Program-made: the position numbers and the translations under genes
Part shown: positions 21,955 to 28,803 of the stretch, one piece after another
How the letters are laid out: the number at the start of each line of letters is the position of its first letter
Position numbering within the stretch: the stretch's first letter is position 1
The notes under the pieces: generated by a model
Database searches by the model: none
What the model was told of the DNA's origin: nothing
The model's input: only the letters and a program-made list of their open reading frames with translations
Virus record (IMG/VR): IMGVR_UViG_3300032893_002748
Location: 1-28,803 of that record
From: a virus
DNA length: 28,803 bases
Direction: 5' to 3' (one strand)

Positions 21955-23187
21955 TTATTCTAAAATTGTTGAATTTCTTTTTATAAAATCAATAGTATAT
22001 TCGTCTCTTGCTCTTGACATAAGCATTTGCATTTGACCGCTATTTATAAGATTATTGATTAGTTCATCAACATTCTCATTATATCCCTTAAATTTATCTT
22101 TAATAATATTTAAAACTTCTTCATCTGTTAATTGGCTATCTGGCTCCTCACCTCTAACCTTTTCAAGAATTAAACTTAATTTAATATTATTTTCTATAAT
22201 CTGAGAAATTTTCATCTTCTCTTCATCTGTGGCATTTTGTGCATTCATTCTTGTAAGATTTTGCTGCAACTCATCTCCAACCATCCAGGCAGGAACATTT
22301 ATTTCGTGGCTTTCAATTAATCTATTATTAATCTGATCATAATAATATTGATTTTCTAATTCCTGAAATTTTTTAGATGCCATTAAATTAATCTGATTGA
22401 TTAAATCACTAATTGTCTCTAATCCAAATTTTTTGGCAAGCGAATCATCTAATGCTGCAGGGTGTTTTTTTGTTCCATTTTTTAATGTGGCAACAAAATG
22501 AACTCTTTTGCCAGCATATTTTGAATTATCTTCTTCTTTTATAAGAACATCAAATTCTCTGGTTTCTTCAAGCTTCATACCAAGTAAATTATCATCAAAA
22601 AGATTTGATTGACCAATTGTCATTAGCTCGCCTTGTGCAGATAGTTCTTCAACCATATCGCCTTCAATATAGCCATTATAATCAACTATGATAGAATCTT
22701 TCAATTGAACAAAGTCATCATTTGTGAAAGGAACAGTATCTCCGCTTTGATTTCTTAAATCTTCGAGCATTAAGGCAGCAATATCTTCTACGCTCTTTTC
22801 TGCATGATACGGAGGAATTTCAAAGCCCTTATACTGTTTTAATTCAAACTCTGGTAAAGTAAAAACATTAAATTCCATAGAAAAAACATCATCTTTTAAA
22901 TCTATAGATATTATATTTGGATTTCCGATCGGCTTAATTTTTTTCTCTGATATGATTTCCATAAAGGCATCTCTTGCCATTTCTATTTTAGCTTGCTGAT
23001 CTATTTCTTTTTTATAGACGCTTCCTATAATATTAGATGGGGCCTTTCCTTTTCTAAATCCTTTAACTTTTATGTCTTTTAATGATGAAACTATTTCTAT
23101 TTTTTTAGAATTAGATTTTTCATTATTAGATGTATATTTAATATTAAGTTTACACGGCTCTAATTCATTTATCTCTATATTCGACAT
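21955..23187 (-). CDS. tig: Trigger factor (ribosome-associated chaperone/PPIase)
   Basis: Trigger factor binds the ribosome exit tunnel and shields nascent chains. From the ATG at 23187 the ribosome-binding signature GFRKGKAP falls at residues 43-50, the same place as in the bacterial protein. A peptidyl-prolyl isomerase-like domain lies at about 165-250 (DSIIVDYNGYI, GMKLEETREFDV, KYAGKRVHFVATL, followed by HPAALDDSLAKKFG), and a helical chaperone C-terminus follows (VPAWMVGDELQQ, LIESHEINVPAW). 410 residues is close to the usual ~430. The ATG has AGAGGT 4 nt upstream; a TTG at 23205 is not needed. Phage-encoded trigger factor is unusual, and it heads a small cluster with an M41 peptidase. 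It could compete with host trigger factor for ribosomes. Confidence 0.92.
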   Translation of the reverse strand: MSNIEINELEPCKLNIKYTSNNEKSNSKKIEIVSSLKDIKVKGFRKGKAPSNIIGSVYKKEIDQQAKIEMARDAFMEIISEKKIKPIGNPNIISIDLKDDVFSMEFNVFTLPEFELKQYKGFEIPPYHAEKSVEDIAALMLEDLRNQSGDTVPFTNDDFVQLKDSIIVDYNGYIEGDMVEELSAQGELMTIGQSNLFDDNLLGMKLEETREFDVLIKEEDNSKYAGKRVHFVATLKNGTKKHPAALDDSLAKKFGLETISDLINQINLMASKKFQELENQYYYDQINNRLIESHEINVPAWMVGDELQQNLTRMNAQNATDEEKMKISQIIENNIKLSLILEKVRGEEPDSQLTDEEVLNIIKDKFKGYNENVDELINNLINSGQMQMLMSRARDEYTIDFIKRNSTILE

Positions 23188-23191
23188 ACTT

Positions 23192-23197
23192 ACCTCT
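23192..23197 (-). promoter_or_regulatory. Ribosome binding site that decides the trigger factor start
   Basis: AGAGGT lies 4 nt before the ATG at 23187 and directly after the TAG of the nuclease gene, favouring ATG over the upstream TTG. Confidence 0.6.
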
Positions 23198-24035
23198 ATT
23201 CCCAATTTGTTATTCCAGTTTTTTGTTTTCCTCGACCTAAAAAGGCCAAACCATCTTTACAGTTGCTTAAAAAATCACAATATTCACACAATTTACTTGG
23301 TTTTGCGCGAAATAATTTATCTGACAAAATTTCTTCTGCATATTTTTCATATTTATCTTTTATTTTTAATGTCTCTTCTCTATCAAATTCTCTTGTAAGA
23401 AACTCAAAATTATGTCTTAAAAGAATATAAGATCCTCTTATTTTAAGAATATCAGGATTTTCTAAAAACAAAATATAAGCATATGTTTGCAATTGAAAGA
23501 AATCATCCTTTAAATATTTTTTTTGCTTTGTAGTCTTATAGTCGGCCACATGAAGCATATTATCACCATCAACTTGTATTCTGTCAATGGCTCCGGTTAA
23601 AATTAACCGATCTTTTATATTTATAGTAAATCTTTTCTCTACCGCTATAACCCGACTGGGCTCAGATATCCCGCTAGAGCTCTTAATACTATATAGCCTC
23701 TTGAGATAATTGTCAAGGATCTTCTTGGCTTCTTGTTTTATTTCATTAGTAAGTTTTACCTTATATTTAACAAGAGCCTCCTTATATACAGAAGACATTA
23801 CTACATTATATTTTAATGTCGATCCATTTATATAAGCAATATGAAAATTCTCAAGAACTTCATGAACAAAAGTTCCAAGAATATGATGCTCCCATTCTTT
23901 TTTGGGCAACTTATCAATATAAGAAAATTTATACTGAGCGGCGCATGTATCGTAGCATTTAACTTTACTTACGCTTAATCTAAAATCTTCTAATATTTTT
24001 TCTTTATTTTCAAATAATTCTAATTGATCATTCAC
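23196..24035 (-). CDS. PD-(D/E)XK nuclease with Fe-S cluster (AddB/Cas4-like)
   Basis: This 279-residue protein belongs to the RecB/Cas4/AddB PD-(D/E)XK nuclease group. Visible motifs: LSVSKVKCYDTC at the N-terminus (C27, C31), GTFVHEVLE (54-62), catalytic GAIDRI (D151) and VADYKTT (D165, K167), and QLQTYAYIL (181-189). The C-terminus has C250, C253 and C259 which, with one N-terminal Cys, would hold a 4Fe-4S cluster that clamps DNA. Such enzymes chew DNA ends. It is followed by trigger factor 8 nt away and shares the strand with SbcC/SbcD, so a role in end processing for recombination is likely. There is no CRISPR array, so a Cas4 role is not supported. It ends in TAG. Confidence 0.9.
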   Translation of the reverse strand: MNDQLELFENKEKILEDFRLSVSKVKCYDTCAAQYKFSYIDKLPKKEWEHHILGTFVHEVLENFHIAYINGSTLKYNVVMSSVYKEALVKYKVKLTNEIKQEAKKILDNYLKRLYSIKSSSGISEPSRVIAVEKRFTINIKDRLILTGAIDRIQVDGDNMLHVADYKTTKQKKYLKDDFFQLQTYAYILFLENPDILKIRGSYILLRHNFEFLTREFDREETLKIKDKYEKYAEEILSDKLFRAKPSKLCEYCDFLSNCKDGLAFLGRGKQKTGITNWE

Positions 24036-24071
24036 GATGTATCTATATCGACGCCTTTCTTCAGTTAAAAA

Positions 24072-25052
24072 TTAAAATAATGCTCTTCTCTGGAAAGGTA
24101 TCCATTTAAATACATATTTGGAATCTCTCGGATAAACAATTTGAGACAAGTCATTAATAGATTGATTTGGTTGATATTGATATTTAGATATTATCCATCT
24201 GCCAACAGTATTATCATAGAAATAATTAGTAATATCATTGGTTCTTGCATTATAATATGATCTTAAATAAGATCCTCCTCCGGCATTAGCTTCACTGGCA
24301 GAGGTCATTAATTTATTTCCATTTATAACTATTTCAGGATTTTCTAATGTAAAATATTGTCTATTAATCATTAATGGATCTCCCGGTCCCTCGCTTGACG
24401 CATCCTGATAAACAACCATTGCCTTTGGATTAAAGATCTTATCACTCCTACTGCTTATTTCTTGCCTATAATCCTGGGGGCCATCATTATCTAAAATCTT
24501 ACTTTGTGGGAGAGTTCCTATGCCCGGTCCAGTCTTCCCCTGCCAATCGCTTTCAGAATATACGAGTTGATAATTTATAAGCTGTTGATTAGTAAAAGTT
24601 GTTGGCTGTCCATTAGCATCATACGCATTTGGTATAGACGGTAATGTTGGGTTAAGCACCGTAATTCCAGTATTTGCTGGATTATCATATTCAACATCTG
24701 GTGTCGGAGAATTAGTGCCAAATGGAAATAAACTAACATTAGAATTTGGACTTAAGTTATTTACCTGCGCCCTGGGCATTCTTGTATTATTTAATATATC
24801 TGTTTGATATGTTTTTGTAAATATAGATGAACTATTAACTCCATCTGTAGCAAACACAGAAAAAGTGATATTATCAGCATTTTGTGGCATCATAATCGGC
24901 TCTGTATAAACCGTTGATGAAGTGCTTGGTTGTGTTCCATCAAGAGTATAAAAAATAATTGACGGTGAGCTTGTCGCAACAGTTATGCTTCTCGGTATAC
25001 CAGAGATTACCTCATCCTTTGACTCTGTAATTGTTAAGCTTATTACCGACAT
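24072..25052 (-). CDS. Virion-like protein with chitobiase C-terminal-type domain
   Basis: The N-terminal ~80 residues match the CHB_HEX_C_1-type beta domain seen in phage tail and host surface proteins: IIFYTLDGTQPSTSSTVY then TEPIMM. The rest (about 85-326) is rich in Asn, Ser, Pro and Tyr, as tail or baseplate proteins often are, and ends PFQRRALF. No enzyme motif is visible. It is a structural-looking gene sitting among nucleases and a kinase, which is out of place. The start follows GTGGTA a few nt upstream and the neighbour's stop is 3 nt away. The carbohydrate-binding or tail role is inferred. Confidence 0.75.
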   Translation of the reverse strand: MSVISLTITESKDEVISGIPRSITVATSSPSIIFYTLDGTQPSTSSTVYTEPIMMPQNADNITFSVFATDGVNSSSIFTKTYQTDILNNTRMPRAQVNNLSPNSNVSLFPFGTNSPTPDVEYDNPANTGITVLNPTLPSIPNAYDANGQPTTFTNQQLINYQLVYSESDWQGKTGPGIGTLPQSKILDNDGPQDYRQEISSRSDKIFNPKAMVVYQDASSEGPGDPLMINRQYFTLENPEIVINGNKLMTSASEANAGGGSYLRSYYNARTNDITNYFYDNTVGRWIISKYQYQPNQSINDLSQIVYPRDSKYVFKWIPFQRRALF

Positions 25053-25055
25053 ATC

Positions 25056-25358
25056 TTATACCACATTTAAAAACTTATTATTTTTATTAATAGAATTCGT
25101 CTTTAGTAAAACTCTATATATTTTATTTCCTGCCTTTCTAAATATCTTTGCAAGCTCAAGATAATCAATCTCTCCTTCTCTTCTATATAATTGGAGAAAT
25201 TTTTCATAATACCCTATTAATTCTACTTCTGGGCTAATATCTTTCTTTTCAAAATTAGCAATTTTATCCATAGCGTAAGACAATAAAAATCTATAAAATC
25301 TATCTTCTCCCATAGATTTATATTTAGATATGAATAATTTATAAACATCTTCACGCAT
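25056..25358 (-). CDS. Small hypothetical protein
   Basis: This 100-residue protein is not recognised. It is helical and basic: REDVYKLFISKYKSMGEDRFY, LLSYAMDKIANFEKKD and LQLYRREGEIDYLELAKIFR. No cysteine pairs or catalytic pattern is present. I use the ATG at 25358; TTG codons just before it would add only two residues. No clear ribosome site is present, so translation may be coupled to the upstream gene. It lies between dNMP kinase and the virion-like gene. Confidence 0.62.
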   Translation of the reverse strand: MREDVYKLFISKYKSMGEDRFYRFLLSYAMDKIANFEKKDISPEVELIGYYEKFLQLYRREGEIDYLELAKIFRKAGNKIYRVLLKTNSINKNNKFLNVV

Positions 25359-25385
25359 CAACAATATGCGTAAATATCGATAAAA

Positions 25386-25973
25386 TTATTTCAATCTATT
25401 GTGTATCATTATTTTTACTGAATTTTCGAGGTCTGTTATAGATGAATTATTATTCAGAACGAAATCGAAAAGATCGTCCTCTATTTCGTCTTGCTGGGTT
25501 TCGCTAACATCATTAATTTTAGTAATATCTTTTCTTTTTAATCTTATAGTAAAATAATTATCTAATTTTAGGTAAGAAAATTCATTTCTAAACCTTACAT
25601 CGGGAACTATTATGCATTTTATATTTTTAGAGTTGCTTGCGACATCAACCCTATTCTTTAATAGATTGACCCATATATCATTATTATATGATCTTCCCAG
25701 CGTACCCAAATCTATAAGCGCCTGTCTGTAGGTTAATATTTTACCCTTTTTATCTTTGTATAAAGGAGATATGATATGGTTTCTCAACTCACTTTTACCA
25801 AATAAACACTCGCGTTTTGCTTCTGGAAACATCGATAATATCATTTCCTTAATAGGATCTGCGAAGGCAAACATTCCAACTTCTTTATCAGAAATATTTA
25901 AATCTTTTGTTATTATTGATGCTACTGTATTTTTCCCCGAATTAGCCTTTCCGGATATTGCTATTTTAATCAT
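25386..25973 (-). CDS. Phage deoxynucleoside monophosphate kinase (gp1-like)
   Basis: This enzyme phosphorylates dNMPs to feed phage DNA synthesis. The P-loop is GKANSGKNT (8-16). A PDVRFRNE block (about 124-131) matches the phage dNMP kinase family represented by T4 gp1. Adenylate-kinase-like lid and NMP-binding parts are between. 195 residues is a normal length. GGTGA just before the ATG is a fair ribosome site and the gene starts 4 nt after the SbcC gene's stop, placing it in the same operon. Substrate range (for modified or normal nucleotides) cannot be judged. Confidence 0.88.
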   Translation of the reverse strand: MIKIAISGKANSGKNTVASIITKDLNISDKEVGMFAFADPIKEMILSMFPEAKRECLFGKSELRNHIISPLYKDKKGKILTYRQALIDLGTLGRSYNNDIWVNLLKNRVDVASNSKNIKCIIVPDVRFRNEFSYLKLDNYFTIRLKRKDITKINDVSETQQDEIEDDLFDFVLNNNSSITDLENSVKIMIHNRLK

Positions 25974-25977
25974 ACTC

Positions 25978-28149
25978 TCACCAATTCTTTACTAATTTAG
26001 CCACTGAATTTAAACTATCATCTTGTTCAACCACTATTGCATAATTAAATTTCTCTTTTAACGAACTATTATGAGTGATTACAAGTATTTTAAAATCTTT
26101 CTGCAACTCTCTTATTATATCCGAAAATACGCCAACATTTCCATCATCTAATGCCTGGTCTACTTCATCAAGCAATAAAATCTTAAGGTCTACTCCAAGT
26201 TTCTTTTTTAACAAAGAAGAAATTGATAATTTTAGAGCAAGAGTAGCTATTAGCTTTTGGGCACCGGATAACTGCTTATATTCTCTATAAAATCCATCAA
26301 GAACATAGGTAATATCAAGAGTATCGTCTTGCTCTCCATTATTCTTGGATTTCACTAAAGAGAATTGAGCCTGAAGTCCTGGCCTAAACTTTGCTAACCA
26401 TTCATTTGTCTCATATTGAAAATCATCTAAAACATTAGATATGATAAAGGAAGGAATTCCGTCAGAACCAAATGCCTCTGAAACCTTGTTATGCATTTGT
26501 ATGTTTTTATCTAAATCTGAAATATAATCCTTTATTTTATTTATCTTTATAATATTATTTCTTTCTTCCTCAAGCCTATGCTCTAACACTGCCTTTTTGC
26601 TAATTAAGCTATTATTATCCAGTGTTAAAGAATTATTTTGCTCCTCAACAATGGATAAATTTCTTTTTATCTCTAATATTTTAGAACTAAATAATGAAAT
26701 TTTATCTACATCAACTTCTTTTTTATATTCTTCTATTTTTTTAATAGAAACTGATAACTCGTCTATTTCTTTAGATACACTTAATTTCAAAGAATTCATA
26801 TCATTGTATTTTTCTCTTTTAAGCTCTAATTCTTTAGTTTTCATAGACATTGATGCATTAATATCTTTTAATAAATTTTCTTTTGCTTTTATACTTGATA
26901 TTTTTTCTTCTAATAATTTATGCTGATTGGTTAATTCTTTTAAATTGTTGTTTAATTTTATTTTTAATGATGATATTTCTTTTAATTCTATATTGTCTTG
27001 TTGTTGACAATACTCGATATGTTCTTTTGTTAGTTTTTGCCTACAGTGCTTACAGAAACCATCTGTTGGTATTGGAATTAATAGTTCTGATTCTCTTTTT
27101 GATAATGAAATTAATTCTGCTTTTATTTCATTTGTTTTTTTAATTAAAGATGTTTTCTTTTCTTCCAGTCCATCTGCCTTCTCTATAATTGTTTCTTTTA
27201 TTTTTGCATTTAATTTCTCCAAATCTTTCTTTAGAGAAATGCCTTCATTCAATATGCTTTTCATTTTTATTTCTAAAGAAGAAAGCTCTGATTTTTTAGA
27301 AATTATTTTTTTGTTATATGCACTATATTGTTCTTCTGCAGAAGACGCTCCATCTTGTAATGATTTTAATTTAGATGTTAGATCTAATTTCTCTTCATTC
27401 AATACAGAAATTTTATGTTTCATTTGAGAAATTTGTTCATTATTGCTTTCTATTTTTTTATTCAAATCATTAATAGAAGATGATATTTGAGTTATTTCTT
27501 CTCCCGGATCTTTAAAAGTCGATAAAATTGTTTTGTTTTTCTCAACATCCTTAACTAATGATTGTATTTTTGTTTTAGTAAACTTTTCATAATTTGAATA
27601 TATATTTAATGATAATACTTCTTTTAATATTGATTTTCTTTTTTCGGGAGTAATAGATGCTATATTGGAATAGTCTCTTTGTGAGGGATTTTCCGAACCT
27701 ATCTGCGGAAATAACACAGATGCACAGAATGCCTTGTAGTTAACTTTGATTAGTTTGGTTATTTCTTTTTCATTATCGGCTATTCTTCTTTGCGTAATAT
27801 CTTCCCAATTATTTTCATTTTGTCTATAAAGCCTAACATCTGACCCTGATTTTTTAGAAATAGATCTGACTATACGATATATCTGATTATCAAAATTAGA
27901 TCTAAAATCAAATCCAACTCTGCAAATATCAGCGCCATCTTTAATAATCTTGTCGAGAGTAGATACTTTTATCTCGTTAAATAAAACATACTCTATCGCA
28001 TTGAATATGGTGCTCTTGCCGCTTCCGTTTGAAGACTTATCGTCTCCTTTAATTTTTCCTAATATTAATGCGCTGGAAAAAGAAGTAAAATCTATCTCGC
28101 TTTTAGAATGCCCACAAAAATCTTGCATCCATAATTTAATTGGTTCCAT
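25978..28149 (-). CDS. sbcC: SbcC/Rad50-like exonuclease ATPase subunit (gp46-like)
   Basis: This SMC-type ATPase partners SbcD/gp47 to process DNA ends and hairpins. Walker A NGSGKST is at residues 41-47. Long coiled coils flank a zinc hook CKHC (366-369). The ABC signature LSGAQ is at 627-631, Walker B ILLLDEVDQ at 657-665, the D-loop LDDGN just after, and the H-loop THN at 692-694. 723 residues is shorter than bacterial SbcC (about 1050) and closer to phage gp46 or archaeal-size Rad50. It starts 6 nt after the SbcD stop. In T4 the same complex resects ends to feed recombination-dependent replication, so it works with the UvsX and SSB genes here. Confidence 0.93.
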   Translation of the reverse strand: MEPIKLWMQDFCGHSKSEIDFTSFSSALILGKIKGDDKSSNGSGKSTIFNAIEYVLFNEIKVSTLDKIIKDGADICRVGFDFRSNFDNQIYRIVRSISKKSGSDVRLYRQNENNWEDITQRRIADNEKEITKLIKVNYKAFCASVLFPQIGSENPSQRDYSNIASITPEKRKSILKEVLSLNIYSNYEKFTKTKIQSLVKDVEKNKTILSTFKDPGEEITQISSSINDLNKKIESNNEQISQMKHKISVLNEEKLDLTSKLKSLQDGASSAEEQYSAYNKKIISKKSELSSLEIKMKSILNEGISLKKDLEKLNAKIKETIIEKADGLEEKKTSLIKKTNEIKAELISLSKRESELLIPIPTDGFCKHCRQKLTKEHIEYCQQQDNIELKEISSLKIKLNNNLKELTNQHKLLEEKISSIKAKENLLKDINASMSMKTKELELKREKYNDMNSLKLSVSKEIDELSVSIKKIEEYKKEVDVDKISLFSSKILEIKRNLSIVEEQNNSLTLDNNSLISKKAVLEHRLEEERNNIIKINKIKDYISDLDKNIQMHNKVSEAFGSDGIPSFIISNVLDDFQYETNEWLAKFRPGLQAQFSLVKSKNNGEQDDTLDITYVLDGFYREYKQLSGAQKLIATLALKLSISSLLKKKLGVDLKILLLDEVDQALDDGNVGVFSDIIRELQKDFKILVITHNSSLKEKFNYAIVVEQDDSLNSVAKLVKNW

Positions 28150-28155
28150 TTAAAA

Positions 28156-28803
28156 TCAATCCTTAATTGTATTAAACTCTTCTATAATTGAAGAGGCTAA
28201 ATTAATAAAATCACTTCTAATATCTTCTTCTATTTTGTTTTCTGCATACATTTTAATAGCAATAGAAGTATTAACTGTATTATCTAATTGTATAGATGAT
28301 GTCTTTTTGATAGGAGATATTTTTCTTTCCTCACAAATTCTAAACACACTAAATGCCCCCAATGATAGAATGAACTCCTCTATTTTAGGACGATCTATAG
28401 TTGGAGTATCTGGATTATTTAATAACACATTAACTCTGACTATAGCCTTTTTGAAATCATTATTTGATGATACTATATTAGAAATAATGTAAGAGGTAGT
28501 ATCTTTTATATCTGACGGAACATCTATATTTACTTGAACTAATGGTCTATTAGGAAGTGTTAATTCTTTAAAGAAGAATTCATCTTTAGTATCCAATATA
28601 ATTATTTGTTTTTTATGTTGAGCTTCTGAAAAATTAGAAAAATCCATACTGCCAATATGTGCTACTCTCGTTGGATATTCTGATAAAACTTGCGGCTTAT
28701 GAACATGTCCCATCCAAACATAATCGTATCCGTTAAACATATCTACTGGACAATATAATTCGTTTGACATATCATCTATTTCATCTCCTACCGGAATAGA
28801 TCC
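28156..28803 (-). CDS. sbcD: SbcD/Mre11-like nuclease subunit, C-terminal part (N-terminus cut)
   Basis: The frame is open at the right edge and reads GSIPVGDEIDD before the internal Met, so the gene continues outside. The visible part has the last phosphoesterase motif YDYVWMGHVHKPQ and the HIGSMDFSNFSEA segment typical of SbcD/Mre11, then a capping domain and a helical C-terminus (EEDIRSDFINLASSII). The metal ligands D and H of the first motifs are not in the window. It stops 6 nt before the SbcC start, as in T4 47/46-type pairs. Confidence 0.9.
   Translation of the reverse strand, partial: GSIPVGDEIDDMSNELYCPVDMFNGYDYVWMGHVHKPQVLSEYPTRVAHIGSMDFSNFSEAQHKKQIIILDTKDEFFFKELTLPNRPLVQVNIDVPSDIKDTTSYIISNIVSSNNDFKKAIVRVNVLLNNPDTPTIDRPKIEEFILSLGAFSVFRICEERKISPIKKTSSIQLDNTVNTSIAIKMYAENKIEEDIRSDFINLASSIIEEFNTIKD

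Noticed and set aside
23196-24035. Cas4 (CRISPR adaptation) identity for the Fe-S nuclease
   Set aside because: No CRISPR array or other Cas gene is present; the motifs fit the wider RecB/AddB/Cas4 group.
1-28803. Stop-codon reassignment, as in some gut phages
   Set aside because: TAA, TAG and TGA all end intact genes at sensible places (for example TAG for the primase and the nuclease, TGA for SbcC).

Overview
This window looks like a piece of a large, AT-rich tailed-phage genome (Caudoviricetes type). All 34 genes I can support lie on the minus strand and are tightly packed; many overlap by 4 nt or are 1-20 nt apart. A large terminase with a GpA-style zinc ribbon, a phage-type ssDNA-binding protein, a UvsX-like recombinase, a phage dNMP kinase and an SbcC/SbcD (gp46/gp47-like) pair make a viral origin very likely. 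TAA, TAG and TGA all end genes, so the standard bacterial code applies. GGAG/GAGG leaders and near-consensus sigma70-like boxes point to a host that uses Shine-Dalgarno initiation, but the host cannot be named from the sequence. No tRNA, CRISPR array, insertion sequence or attachment site was seen. No gene-free stretch exceeds 300 bases; the longest is about 149 nt (13290-13438) and holds nested hairpins.

In transcription order (high to low coordinates) the window starts with a recombination, nucleotide and protein-quality block, about 28803-16285. It holds SbcD (cut by the window edge), SbcC, dNMP kinase, a small unknown, a virion-like protein with a chitobiase-C-type domain, an Fe-S PD-(D/E)XK nuclease, trigger factor, two small unknowns, a stand-alone FtsH-type (M41) metallopeptidase, a bacterial-type DnaE polymerase, a zinc-ribbon protein and a small unknown. 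A well-formed promoter at about 16238-16266 then starts a core recombination/replication block: a UvsY-like small protein, RecA/UvsX, a small unknown, a winged-helix protein and SSB. That block ends at a terminator-like structure. RuvC, DnaJ, a double zinc-ribbon protein and a DnaG-type primase without its zinc domain follow.

A sigma-region-4-like HTH gene with its own promoter marks the boundary (about 10243-10760) with the third block. This block holds mostly unknown, probably virion or assembly genes, with a CCA/poly(A)-polymerase-family nucleotidyltransferase embedded among them, and ends in the large terminase, which runs off the left edge.

Together the genes outline a hybrid replisome: a bacterial C-family polymerase with T4-style recombination-dependent replication partners. 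Added to it is a phage-carried proteostasis set (trigger factor, DnaJ, M41 peptidase). The most unusual observations are trigger factor in a phage, the peptidase without an AAA motor, the zinc-domain/primase split, a repeated GTCCGCAG promoter-associated element and the nested hairpins after ssb.
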